A stretch of 61,580 nucleotides of DNA, from NCBI GenBank assembly GCA_001801685.1, contig MGYJ01000057.1, positions 1 to 61,580 of the forward strand, read 5' to 3'. The position numbers and the translations under genes are program-made. This DNA is from Gammaproteobacteria bacterium RIFCSPHIGHO2_12_FULL_63_22 (GTDB lineage: Bacteria > Pseudomonadota > Gammaproteobacteria > Xanthomonadales > Xanthomonadaceae). Positions within the stretch are counted from its first letter, which is position 1. Every line of letters starts with the position of its first letter. Positions 1 to 7,255 of the stretch are shown one piece after another. The notes under the pieces were generated by a model that was not told the DNA's origin, did not search any database, and saw only the letters and a program-made list of their open reading frames with translations.

Positions 1-1119
1 CTCGGGATCAGTGGTTCCGACCAGTCGGCGAGCGACTTTCAGAGATGGGTTATCGAATCGAAAGACCGCTCTTCCTCGCTGCGCGCGACGTTGGCGCGAG
101 CCACGAGCGGGAAAGAGTATTCATCCTGGCCCACCGCGAGGGCCGAGGACTCGGAATCGGCTGGCAATCACCCGAACGCGACGGACAGCCTGACCGGGAT
201 GTCGAAGGGTTGGACCACGCCGACGGTGAGCATGGAGAACCAAGACCGTCGAGGGCAGGAGTCGATGCGGCGGGAAATGGAACGACCGAACGTCGGTCGC
301 AACCTCGCCTTGGATGTGGCGGCGTGGCCGACTCCGGACGCGCACTGCCGGGAGGGCTTCAATCAGAGTACATCGGAGGGCGCGACGGTACGACCACAAA
401 TTGCGCTTGCCGCGAAGAACTGGAAAACGCCGCACGGCATGGCGGGGATCGACCACACCGGGAAGGTGGGAGGCGGCGGCGAGTTCGCAAAGGAAGTCGA
501 AGCTTGGATGACGCCGAATGTGCCGAACGGCGGGCGCAAGCTCGCACCGGGACTGGTGGAGTCGAAGGGCACCGGCCCGGACGGCATCAAGAGGCAAGTG
601 GGGTTGGAGAACCAGGTCGAGTTGTGGGCGACGCCGCGCACGATCACGGGCGGCGCGGAGAGCGCCGAGCGGAAGAAGGAGCTGGGACGAGAGAACAGCG
701 GCGGAGGCGATCTGCAGGCGCAGATTCAATCGTGGCCGAGCCCAGCTGCGCGGGACTCGAAAGGCGAGAACAGCTTGCAGCACATGAATCGGACGGACGG
801 ACGGACGGACGAGCACGAATCATGCCGACCAACTGCCGAACTTCGTCATGCTGAACTTTTCGCCCCCGGACCAAGCGACCCAAAGTGGGGAGCAATCATC
901 GCCGAGCGCCCCGGCCTCGCGCCCGCGACTCAACCCGGCGTTCGGATGCTGGCTGATGGGGCTGGTCCCGCTGTGGACGAATCCCGGCGTGACCAACTCA
1001 GGGCAGTTGGAAATGGCGCAGTACCGCTCGCAGCTTCGCTCGCGCTTGTCATCCTTGCTCGCGAGGCTGGGTTGAGCGCCCTCCGCCCTAGCGCTACAGC
1101 AGAGAGCAGGAACAAGTGA
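1..1119 (+). CDS. 3' part of a phage cytosine-methyltransferase locus (W-x-TP repeat frame)
   Basis: This frame is open from the first base to a TGA at 1117-1119, so the gene starts outside the window. It carries regularly spaced W-x-[TS]-P blocks (WTTPT, WPTPD, WKTPH, WMTPN, WATPR, WPSPA), as seen in phage proteins linked to C5-methyltransferases, and ends with DQLRAVGNGAVPLAAS, which resembles methyltransferase motif X. The stop overlaps the GTG of the next gene (GTGA), supporting this frame as the 3' frame. However, the expected LNPAFGCWLMG block lies in another frame (about 910-1075), and motif VIII lies in a third frame at the 5' end. The locus may therefore be frameshifted at the GGAC repeat or dual-coding. 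The family link is by motif only. Confidence 0.6.
   Translation, partial: LGISGSDQSASDFQRWVIESKDRSSSLRATLARATSGKEYSSWPTARAEDSESAGNHPNATDSLTGMSKGWTTPTVSMENQDRRGQESMRREMERPNVGRNLALDVAAWPTPDAHCREGFNQSTSEGATVRPQIALAAKNWKTPHGMAGIDHTGKVGGGGEFAKEVEAWMTPNVPNGGRKLAPGLVESKGTGPDGIKRQVGLENQVELWATPRTITGGAESAERKKELGRENSGGGDLQAQIQSWPSPAARDSKGENSLQHMNRTDGRTDEHESCRPTAELRHAELFAPGPSDPKWGAIIAERPGLAPATQPGVRMLADGAGPAVDESRRDQLRAVGNGAVPLAASLALVILAREAGLSALRPSATAESRNK
3..854 (+). other. Alternative frame with C5-methyltransferase motif VIII
   Basis: In the third frame the start of the window reads LSEMGYRIERPLFLAARDVG and then ASHERERVFILA. This matches the region before and including motif VIII of bacterial C5-cytosine methyltransferases, where an arginine-rich segment precedes VFILA. 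Further on this frame has VADS, LDDA and VGDAA blocks at the same nucleotides that read W-x-TP in the first frame. It stops at 854. The motif X-like end lies one frame over, so an intact enzyme would need a one-base (mod 3) shift between about 780 and 850. It is listed because it is the best evidence that a DNA cytosine methyltransferase is encoded here. Confidence 0.5.
791..810 (+). repeat. Tetranucleotide repeat (GGAC)5
   Basis: Five perfect tandem GGAC units lie inside the methyltransferase locus. Upstream and downstream protein-like segments are offset by one frame across this point, in both overlapping readings. Removing one unit would rejoin them. Such tetramer tracts are typical slipped-strand contingency repeats in restriction-modification genes; that role here is inferred. 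Confidence 0.85.
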
Positions 1120-2324
1120 CCGTGCGCCTCATCCACGGCGACATGCGCGAGAAGCTGGCCGAACTGGTCGACGCTTCCGTGGACGCCATCGTGACCGATC
1201 CGCCCTATCACCTGACCACCGGGAAGAAGGGTGGCAGCGGCGCTGCTTCACTGAACGAAAATTCTCCGGCCGGGCGCTCGCGCATCGGCACCGGCTTCAT
1301 GGGTATGCGCTGGGACGGCGGAGACATTGCGATGCAACTGGCAACGTGGGCGCTCCTGCTGCGCGTAGCGAAGCCGGGAGCGCATCTGCTGGTGTTCAGC
1401 AGCAGCCGCACCTTCCATCGCGTGTGGACTGCCGTAGAGGACGCGGGCTGGGAGATCCGGGACACCTTGATGTGGTTGCACGGCGAAGGCTTCCCGAAGT
1501 CGAGCAACCAGGAAGGCGCCTGGAAGGGCTGGGGCACGGCGCTGAAGCCCGCCTTCGAGCCGATCCTGCTGGCGCGCAAGCCGCTGATCGGGACCGTGGC
1601 CGAGAACCTGCAGGCGCACCGCGTAGGGGCTCTGAACATCGACGCATGCCGCATCGCAGGCGCCGCTGGATCAGGCGTATGGGGCAGCAGCAATAAGACG
1701 TGCCAGGACGGGCGCATGTTCAACGCTTCGCCTAGCGGCGAGGAATACCGCAGCGAGTCGCATCAAGCTGGCCGCTGGCCGGCGAACGTGCTGCACGACG
1801 GCAGCGAGGAGGTAGTCGGCATGTTCCCTCAGTCGGCTGGCGCTCAGGGCGACGTGCGCGGTAATGAGCCGAGCGAGCCGCTGGGAGAAAATACCTACGG
1901 GCGCATGGCTGGTCGCGTTCCTTTTGCGGTGCGAGGTGACACCGGCAGCGCGGCCCGTTTCTTCTGGTGCCCGAAGGCGTCCAAGCGCGACCGCAACGAC
2001 GGCCTGCAGGGGATGCCGCGCCAAGCGGTGAACTGGTCCAGCGGCGAGCAATCCCCCGGCACCTTCCAGTCGCCGAACACTGACCGGGAGAACGAGAACT
2101 TCCACCCCACGGTCAAACCGACCGAGCTGATGGCCTACCTCTGCAGGCTGGTGACGCCGCCGGAGGGGATGATCCTGGACCCGTTCATGGGCAGCGGCTC
2201 GACCGGCAAGGCGGCTTTTGGCGCGGGCTATTCGTTCGTCGGCATCGAGATAGACGAGCGGTACATCGAGATCGCGCGCCGCAGAATCGTCGGCGTGGCC
2301 CCGCTATTCGCGGAGGTCCAGTGA
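1116..2324 (+). CDS. Site-specific DNA methyltransferase (N6-adenine or N4-cytosine type)
   Basis: A 402-residue amino-methyltransferase that transfers a methyl group from S-adenosylmethionine to a base amino group. The catalytic motif DPPYHL lies near residue 30, and the SAM-binding region DPFMGSGSTGKA lies near the C-terminus, followed by GIEIDERYIEIARRR. This order (catalytic motif first) is that of the beta class. The long middle section probably holds target recognition. The GTG start overlaps the stop of the preceding methyltransferase frame by four bases, so the two are probably translationally coupled. It may protect phage DNA from host restriction; no cognate endonuclease is visible nearby, so it looks like an orphan enzyme. 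Confidence 0.9.
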   Translation: MTVRLIHGDMREKLAELVDASVDAIVTDPPYHLTTGKKGGSGAASLNENSPAGRSRIGTGFMGMRWDGGDIAMQLATWALLLRVAKPGAHLLVFSSSRTFHRVWTAVEDAGWEIRDTLMWLHGEGFPKSSNQEGAWKGWGTALKPAFEPILLARKPLIGTVAENLQAHRVGALNIDACRIAGAAGSGVWGSSNKTCQDGRMFNASPSGEEYRSESHQAGRWPANVLHDGSEEVVGMFPQSAGAQGDVRGNEPSEPLGENTYGRMAGRVPFAVRGDTGSAARFFWCPKASKRDRNDGLQGMPRQAVNWSSGEQSPGTFQSPNTDRENENFHPTVKPTELMAYLCRLVTPPEGMILDPFMGSGSTGKAAFGAGYSFVGIEIDERYIEIARRRIVGVAPLFAEVQ

Positions 2325-2361
2325 AGCGGTGCAACGACATACAAAGCGAGGGAGAAAAGTA

Positions 2362-2967
2362 ATGCCGACCGGATACACCGCAACGCTGATGGAAAAGGGG
2401 CAGGACTTCCGCGCCTTCACCCTGACGTGCGCCCGCGCTTTCGTAGCTTGCGTCATGCAGCGCGACGAGCCGGTGGCCGCCCCACCGGAGAAACAGGCGC
2501 CGTCCAACTACAGCGCGACCCGCATGGCCGAAACTATGACCGAACTTGCGCGGCTAAACGACATGACGAGCGACGAACGATTCGCCTTCGGGCAGGACCG
2601 TAAGACAAAAGCCCTCACCAGCGCCGCCGAACATCTACAGCGCGAGAAGGAACAGAACCAGAGAATCGAAGAAATGATGGAGCAGGTCGTCGCCTGGAAG
2701 CCGCCCTCGACGGACCACTCCGGCCTCAAGGATTTCATGATCGAGCAGTTGACGATCTCGCGGCATGACCTGAAGTACGCCAATCAATCGCTCACCGAGG
2801 CCACAAAGAAGTCGGGCCGCGACTACTTCGACGAGGCTTTCGTTCAGGCGCAGCACGGCATCGAGTACCACCGCAAGGAGGTCTCTAAGGAGCATGAGCG
2901 CACCGAAGGGCGCAATCGGTGGATCGAGCAGCTTTATACGTCGCTCGATGGAGATTCGGGGCGCTAA
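2362..2967 (+). CDS. Conserved hypothetical phage protein
   Basis: A 201-residue soluble protein beginning MPTGYTATLMEKGQDFRAF. The ATG at 2362 is preferred to an in-frame GTG at 2329 because GAGGGA lies just upstream. The N-terminal part (FTLTCARAFVACVMQRDEP) followed by a charged helical region resembles small conserved proteins of temperate phages; the function is unknown. The middle and C-terminus are rich in Glu, Lys and Gln and likely helical or coiled coil. The stop overlaps the next start (TAATG), placing it in the same operon as the radical-SAM-like protein. Confidence 0.75.
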   Translation: MPTGYTATLMEKGQDFRAFTLTCARAFVACVMQRDEPVAAPPEKQAPSNYSATRMAETMTELARLNDMTSDERFAFGQDRKTKALTSAAEHLQREKEQNQRIEEMMEQVVAWKPPSTDHSGLKDFMIEQLTISRHDLKYANQSLTEATKKSGRDYFDEAFVQAQHGIEYHRKEVSKEHERTEGRNRWIEQLYTSLDGDSGR

Positions 2968-3950
2968 TGCACGTTCTCGCCATCCAGATCGACGGTGCGC
3001 TGCCCAACATGGCCCTGATGAAGCTCGGCCATTGGCATCTGTCGCATGGCGATACCGTCGAGTACGCGCGCACCTGGAAGCGTGACCTTTTCGACCGGCG
3101 CGCGGATCGCGTCTATATCTCAGCAATCTTCACCTTCAGCCAAGTCAGGTTGATGCAGGCCATGCACGCCTTCCCCGAAGCCGTCGTCGGCGGCACCGGA
3201 ACCCCGTTTAAGGGCACTGTCGAGGAGATCATCGGCGAGTCAGGCTACGAGCATTACGACTACAGCGGCTACCCGGACTTCAAGGAGTCCATTGGCTATG
3301 CGGCGCGCGGGTGCCGAATGGCGACCCCGAAATCAGTGTGCAGAAACTTCTGCGTGGTGCCAGACAAGGAAGGTAGACCCTACAGCGTAAACACCATCGC
3401 CGCGATCTGGCGCGGGAAGCCATTCCCGAGGAAGCTGAACCTGCTCGATAACGATTTCTTCGGCAACCCACAGTGGCGCGAGCGAGTCGCCGAGATCATA
3501 GAGGGCCGTTTCAAGGTCTGTCTGTCGCAAGGAATAAACGTCAGGTTGCTCAACGAGGAGTCGGCTGCGGCCGTCGCAACCATCGAGTACCGGAACACCG
3601 AGTTCAACGAACGGCGCCTCTACACCGCATGGGACAACTTCGGCGATGAGGGTGTGTTCTTTCGCGGCGTGGACATGCTGGAGAGGAACGGCGTCCCGCC
3701 AAAGCACCTAATGGCCTACATGCTGATCGGTTGCGATCCTGCCGAAACTTGGGAGCGCATTTGGCACCGTTTCAATCGCATGGTGGCGCGTGAGATCAAG
3801 CCTTATCCGATGGTGTTCAACCGCGCCAGGAAGGACTTGCTCTGCTTCCAGCGGTGGGTGTTGACTGGCCTCTACCGGATCATCCCGTGGGACAAATACG
3901 AGCGCGAAACAAAGTCGCCGGAGAGCGTGGCGGCATGGGAGGCAGCATGA
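2967..3950 (+). CDS. Radical-SAM-like phage protein with expanded cysteine motif
   Basis: A 327-residue protein. ARGC at residue 116 and CRNFCVVPDKEG at 125-136 mark the iron-sulfur cluster region of radical-SAM enzymes, followed by an IWRGKPFPRKLNLLDNDFFG segment and barrel-like strands. Family members usually have CxxxCxxC; here the spacing is C116-x8-C125-x3-C129. The N-terminus (RVYISAIFTFSQ, then GGTGTP) resembles the Rossmann-like part that precedes such barrels. If active it would cleave SAM to make a radical; the substrate is unknown. It lies between methyltransferase genes and the Gp37/Gp68-like gene with short overlaps on both sides, suggesting co-translation. Confidence 0.7.
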   Translation: MHVLAIQIDGALPNMALMKLGHWHLSHGDTVEYARTWKRDLFDRRADRVYISAIFTFSQVRLMQAMHAFPEAVVGGTGTPFKGTVEEIIGESGYEHYDYSGYPDFKESIGYAARGCRMATPKSVCRNFCVVPDKEGRPYSVNTIAAIWRGKPFPRKLNLLDNDFFGNPQWRERVAEIIEGRFKVCLSQGINVRLLNEESAAAVATIEYRNTEFNERRLYTAWDNFGDEGVFFRGVDMLERNGVPPKHLMAYMLIGCDPAETWERIWHRFNRMVAREIKPYPMVFNRARKDLLCFQRWVLTGLYRIIPWDKYERETKSPESVAAWEAA

Positions 3951-4195
3951 AGTGCGAGAAGTGCGGGCACGAACTAGCGCTCCAGCCGGAAGTCGAGCGA
4001 AGGGAGAAGACCATCCCCGAATTGCAGGCCGAGATCGGCAGGTTGACGCAGGAGTTTCAGTACCGTGTGCTCGGCCTTCCGTCGGAGGGGTTTACCGCAG
4101 CATCATGGCCTTCCTCCACACTTGTACCGCCTGAAAAGTCCGCCCTCAACCCGGCCGCGGCGTGGCCCTTCCCGGCAAGCAAGAAAGATGGCTGA
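3947..4195 (+). CDS. Small zinc-ribbon protein with AWPFP tail
   Basis: An 82-residue protein whose ATG overlaps the previous stop (ATGA). It begins MKCEKCGHEL, a CxxC knuckle likely to bind zinc, has a short helical stretch (IPELQAEIGRLTQEF), and ends NPAAAWPFPASKKDG. The AWPFP block also appears near or at the end of two other small proteins of this phage (56246-56389 and 60935-61429). The 3' end overlaps the next gene by eight bases. Function unknown; it may be a binding partner or adaptor. Confidence 0.7.
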   Translation: MKCEKCGHELALQPEVERREKTIPELQAEIGRLTQEFQYRVLGLPSEGFTAASWPSSTLVPPEKSALNPAAAWPFPASKKDG

Positions 4196-5063
4196 GACCA
4201 CCGGCATCGCCTGGACGAATGCGACATGGAACCCGGTGCGCGGCTGCGAGCGCGTCTCCGAGGGGTGCAAGAAGTGCTACGCCGAGGTTCTGGCCGCGCG
4301 CCACTCCTATAAGGGTGGTTGGGGTGAAGGGCTCGCCAAGTACGTCACCCGTCCCGACGGCACCAAGGAAGCTCGCTGGACCGGAGTGCTCAAGCCGGTC
4401 GAGAAGATGATCGACGCACCACTGCGGTGGAAGAAGCCGCGCCGCGTCTTCGTGAACAGCATGAGCGACCTATTCCACGACAAGATTAGGGACGCCTACA
4501 TCGACCTAGTGTTCGCGGTGATGGCGATCGCCAAGCAGCACACCTTCCAGATCCTCACAAAGCGCCCGGAGCGCATGCAGACCTACATGGTCGGCTTAGC
4601 GCGCAGTTACAACCGCCTGGAGGCGGCGGCACGCGACATTTGCTACACGCTCAAGTACGAAGACATTCCGCTGGTGCGATGGCCGATCCAGAACGTCTGG
4701 CTCGGTGTCAGCGCCGAGGACCAGGATACCTTCGACCAGCGCGTCGAGCTGCTTGGCCGCACGCCGGCCGCGATGCGCTTCGTCAGCGCCGAGCCGTTCC
4801 TCGGCGACATCGACATCGGCAATGCCTTCGACGACACGGACGGCGAGCCAACGAGCAAGTACGGCAAGCTGGACTGGGCAATCATCGGTGGGGAATCCGG
4901 CAGTGACTACCGCCCCATGGACATCGAGGCGGCGCGCGCGTTCATCCAGCAGGTCAAACTCATGGGCGGCGCGATGTTCGTAAAGCAGGACAGCGGCCCG
5001 CGGCCCGGAATGCGCGGCCGGTTCACCGATGCGGAGTGGGCGCTGAAGGAGTACCCGGCGTGA
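4188..5063 (+). CDS. Phage Gp37/Gp68 family (DUF5131) radical-SAM-like protein
   Basis: A 291-residue protein with the family hallmark GCERVSEGCKKCYAE, giving Cys20, Cys27 and Cys30 as likely iron-sulfur ligands. It continues with WTGVLKP, RVFVNSMSDLFH, ILTKRPER, WLGVSAEDQ and IIGGESGSDYRPMD, all characteristic of the phage Gp37/Gp68 family. The family is widespread in phages, is thought to have a radical-SAM-like fold and has no settled reaction. It is the second such protein in the operon and overlaps both neighbours, so a shared pathway, perhaps nucleotide or nucleic-acid modification, is possible but unproven. Confidence 0.88.
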   Translation: MAETTGIAWTNATWNPVRGCERVSEGCKKCYAEVLAARHSYKGGWGEGLAKYVTRPDGTKEARWTGVLKPVEKMIDAPLRWKKPRRVFVNSMSDLFHDKIRDAYIDLVFAVMAIAKQHTFQILTKRPERMQTYMVGLARSYNRLEAAARDICYTLKYEDIPLVRWPIQNVWLGVSAEDQDTFDQRVELLGRTPAAMRFVSAEPFLGDIDIGNAFDDTDGEPTSKYGKLDWAIIGGESGSDYRPMDIEAARAFIQQVKLMGGAMFVKQDSGPRPGMRGRFTDAEWALKEYPA

Positions 5064-5266
5064 CGATCCCATTCGAGCGCGTCATCTGGGACGCCGACCA
5101 GTGCGCCGAGTACCTTGGTTTGTCCTACAGCCAGTTCATCAAGCGAACGCAGTACCTCGAAGGCTTCCCGCCGCGCTGCCCGATACCAGGACATCCGCGC
5201 TGGCCCGCCAATGCTGTGACAGAATGGGTGCTAGGCATAAAGGAGGAAGAACATACCGATGGCTAG
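5060..5266 (+). CDS. AlpA/excisionase-like helix-turn-helix protein
   Basis: A 68-residue protein with GTG start overlapping the previous stop (GTGA). The sequence around WDADQCAEYLGLSYSQFIKR followed by FPPRCPIPGHPRWPANAV fits the winged helix-turn-helix of AlpA/Xis-type proteins, where a helix, a short turn with Pro, and an RW motif pack against DNA. Its position just upstream of the HNH gene, attP candidate and integrase makes it the best excisionase (recombination directionality factor) candidate. It could instead be a small transcription regulator. Confidence 0.65.
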   Translation: MTIPFERVIWDADQCAEYLGLSYSQFIKRTQYLEGFPPRCPIPGHPRWPANAVTEWVLGIKEEEHTDG

Positions 5267-5912
5267 TTTCCGACAGATCGCAAGTGGAAAATGGCAGGCT
5301 CAAGTGTGTCGCAAGGGCGTCCGCAAAAGCCAGTGTTTCGAGTACTTGGAACGCGCGCAACAGTGGGCCGAAAAGGTCGAAGCGACGATCAAAGCGGATG
5401 CCATCGGATTGCCTGAATCAGGCATCCGCTTGGACGGCAAGGAATTGACCGAGATTTACGTCCGCGCCAAGGATCACGCCCGCGAGAGGGGCATTCCGTT
5501 TGAGATAAACCGGGACGACATCGTGATGATCTACGGCCGCAGCAACGGCAAGTGCCAGGTATCCAGCATCACGTTCAACCGATTCCGGCCAGCGGGCAGC
5601 ACCAAGCGCCCTTGGTTCCCGAGCTTGGACCGGATCGACTCAGCAGCGGCCTACACGCCCAAAAACTGCCGGCTGGTGTGCGTAGCCGTGAACTTCGCCA
5701 TGGGTGAATGGGGCGAATGGGTCGTGCGGGCTCTCGCCAGTGCCATTTCCTTCGGACGTCCGGGGAGCCTCCGTAACGGTGCAGAAGCACTCCCGTATCA
5801 GTTCCCGGAGCTCGACGGAACCCCGACCTACCGGCAGCAGGCGAGACGAAAAGCACGACAGAAGAACCCATTCATGACCCACGGCTCAGAAATACAGATT
5901 AAAGCACACTAG
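5259..5912 (+). CDS. HNH-type protein with integrase-like N-terminal arm domain
   Basis: A 217-residue protein with AGGAGGA upstream of the ATG. Residues 1-50 align with residues 1-50 of the integrase encoded next door (about 23 identities, including GVRKS and a W-x-A-Q pattern), an arm-type DNA-binding domain. The rest has GKCQVSS, PSLDRIDSAAAYTPKNCRLV and VNFAMGEWG, which resembles HNH-type nucleases found as free-standing genes in phages. A fusion of an att-site-recognition domain with a nuclease would target the phage attachment region. Activity, and whether the HNH metal site is complete, cannot be judged from sequence alone. Confidence 0.7.
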   Translation: MASFRQIASGKWQAQVCRKGVRKSQCFEYLERAQQWAEKVEATIKADAIGLPESGIRLDGKELTEIYVRAKDHARERGIPFEINRDDIVMIYGRSNGKCQVSSITFNRFRPAGSTKRPWFPSLDRIDSAAAYTPKNCRLVCVAVNFAMGEWGEWVVRALASAISFGRPGSLRNGAEALPYQFPELDGTPTYRQQARRKARQKNPFMTHGSEIQIKAH

Positions 5913-5936
5913 AAACAGTATGTTAGATAACGCCAT

Positions 5937-5956
5937 GAGTCCCTTCCTCGGCACCA
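5937..5956 (+). other. Candidate attP core identical to a tRNA 3' end
   Basis: The 20 bases reading GAGT-CCCTT-CCTCGGC-ACCA fit positions 57-76 of a tRNA exactly: end of the T-loop, 3' T-stem, 3' acceptor strand, discriminator A and CCA. No matching 5' tRNA half is present. The site lies 98 bp upstream of the integrase start, in the only sizeable gap in this region. Integrases of this type commonly use tRNA 3' ends, so this is a likely attP core. The acceptor strand implies a GCCGAGG tRNA, possibly leucine. Confidence 0.6.
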
Positions 5957-6053
5957 CGAGTCTTTCAGCGGCTCACATTCTCATAGAGACATACTCGGGA
6001 AATCGTTGGCAGAATTGCCGCAATTTTGACATCTCTGAACCCACCGATAACCC

Positions 6054-6971
6054 ATGGCGGCGTTTTACAAACTCCCTTCCGGCCTTTGGCGCGCGCAGAT
6101 CAATAGGCGTGGGGTTCGCAAGTCTGCCACGTTTCCGTCCAAAGGAGCCGCTACCGCTTGGGCTGGGCGGGTTGAGTCCGAGATCATGGCCGGGGTCCGT
6201 GGGGAGATACCGAATCTTACCTTCGGAGACGTGCTGAAACGCTATGCCCGCGAGGTCTCGGCGAAGAAAAAGGGTGCCAGGTGGGAAGCAGTGCGCCTGG
6301 AGGCCGTCGGGCGCGACAGGATCGCCGCGGTGAAGCTGCGCCAGTTCGGCCCCTCCCACGTCGCCGACTGGCGCGAGCGGCGCCTACAGGACGTCTCAGG
6401 GGCTTCGGTGAGGCGGGAATGGAACCTGCTCTCCCACGTCTGCACCTTCGCGGTCAGGGAGTGGTCCTGGCTCAAGGTGAACCCGTTCAAGGGACTATCC
6501 AGGCCGCCGGACTCCAGGCCGCGGGACAGGACCGCCACCGAGGGCGAACTCGAGCGGCTCCTGGCCTTGGCCTCGCCGGCGTTGCGCCGGGTGATCCGGT
6601 TCGCAGTGGAGACCGGCATGCGGGCTTCCGAGATTGCGTCCAACCCGCCGGTCAAGGGACGGGTGGCCACCCTCTACGACACGAAGAACGGCACGTCCCG
6701 GGAGGTCCCGCTGTCCGCCGCGGCGCTGGAAGCCTGGCGCGAGGACTTCGGGCTCACCGCCGGGTCAATCTCGGCACTATTCGCTGGACTGTGCGACGAG
6801 GCCGGGATCAAAGGGCTGACCTTCCACGACTTGAAGCACACCGCCGCCACCAGGCTCGCCAAGAAACTATCCCCGCTGGAATTGGCTAAAATGATCGGCC
6901 ACCGGGATCTGAAGATGCTGTTGAACGTCTACTACAAGGCGGACATGGAAGAGGTTGCGAAAAAACTGTGA
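6054..6971 (+). CDS. int: Tyrosine recombinase (phage integrase)
   Basis: A 305-residue site-specific recombinase for integration of the phage. Residues 1-50 form an arm-type binding domain, about 60-150 a core-binding domain, and the rest the catalytic domain. Catalytic positions visible are Arg190 (TGMRASEI), Lys211 (DTKNGTS), His258 in HDLKH, His283 (GHRDLK) and the nucleophile Tyr293 (LNVYYKA). Residue 261, normally Arg in HxxR, is Lys here. attP lies just upstream. The stop overlaps the next GTG. The change at 261 may lower activity or be tolerated; otherwise the protein is full length. Confidence 0.92.
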   Translation: MAAFYKLPSGLWRAQINRRGVRKSATFPSKGAATAWAGRVESEIMAGVRGEIPNLTFGDVLKRYAREVSAKKKGARWEAVRLEAVGRDRIAAVKLRQFGPSHVADWRERRLQDVSGASVRREWNLLSHVCTFAVREWSWLKVNPFKGLSRPPDSRPRDRTATEGELERLLALASPALRRVIRFAVETGMRASEIASNPPVKGRVATLYDTKNGTSREVPLSAAALEAWREDFGLTAGSISALFAGLCDEAGIKGLTFHDLKHTAATRLAKKLSPLELAKMIGHRDLKMLLNVYYKADMEEVAKKL

Positions 6972-7255
6972 ACCGTCTTGCCATCGTTGGTACCGATGAA
7001 TTCTGGCGGCTGTCTTGTCAGCCCGCCTTTTACCGCGCTTCTTTCCATTGCGGTGTCATCGGGTCGCAGGGTTACTTTACGTTTGATCCCCCGGGGACGG
7101 AATATTTATTGCGCGTTATTGAAAGCATCGCGCGCGACCTCGGCCTTGACCGCCCGCATCCCATCGGCGACTTCATGTGGTCGATCGCAATCCAGTTGAT
7201 GTGGTCGGTTCTGTGCGGCATCTACGCAACCTTCTTGTGGTGGCTTTGGTTCTGA
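6968..7255 (+). CDS. Small hypothetical membrane protein
   Basis: A 95-residue protein with GTG start overlapping the integrase stop. Residues 1-65 are soluble-looking, and the C-terminus (MWSIAIQLMWSVLCGIYATF then LWWLWF) is a single Trp-rich membrane segment that ends the protein, as in a tail-anchored protein. No family is recognised. It overlaps the next gene by one base (TGATG), so these small genes form one transcript. Confidence 0.65.
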   Translation: MNRLAIVGTDEFWRLSCQPAFYRASFHCGVIGSQGYFTFDPPGTEYLLRVIESIARDLGLDRPHPIGDFMWSIAIQLMWSVLCGIYATFLWWLWF

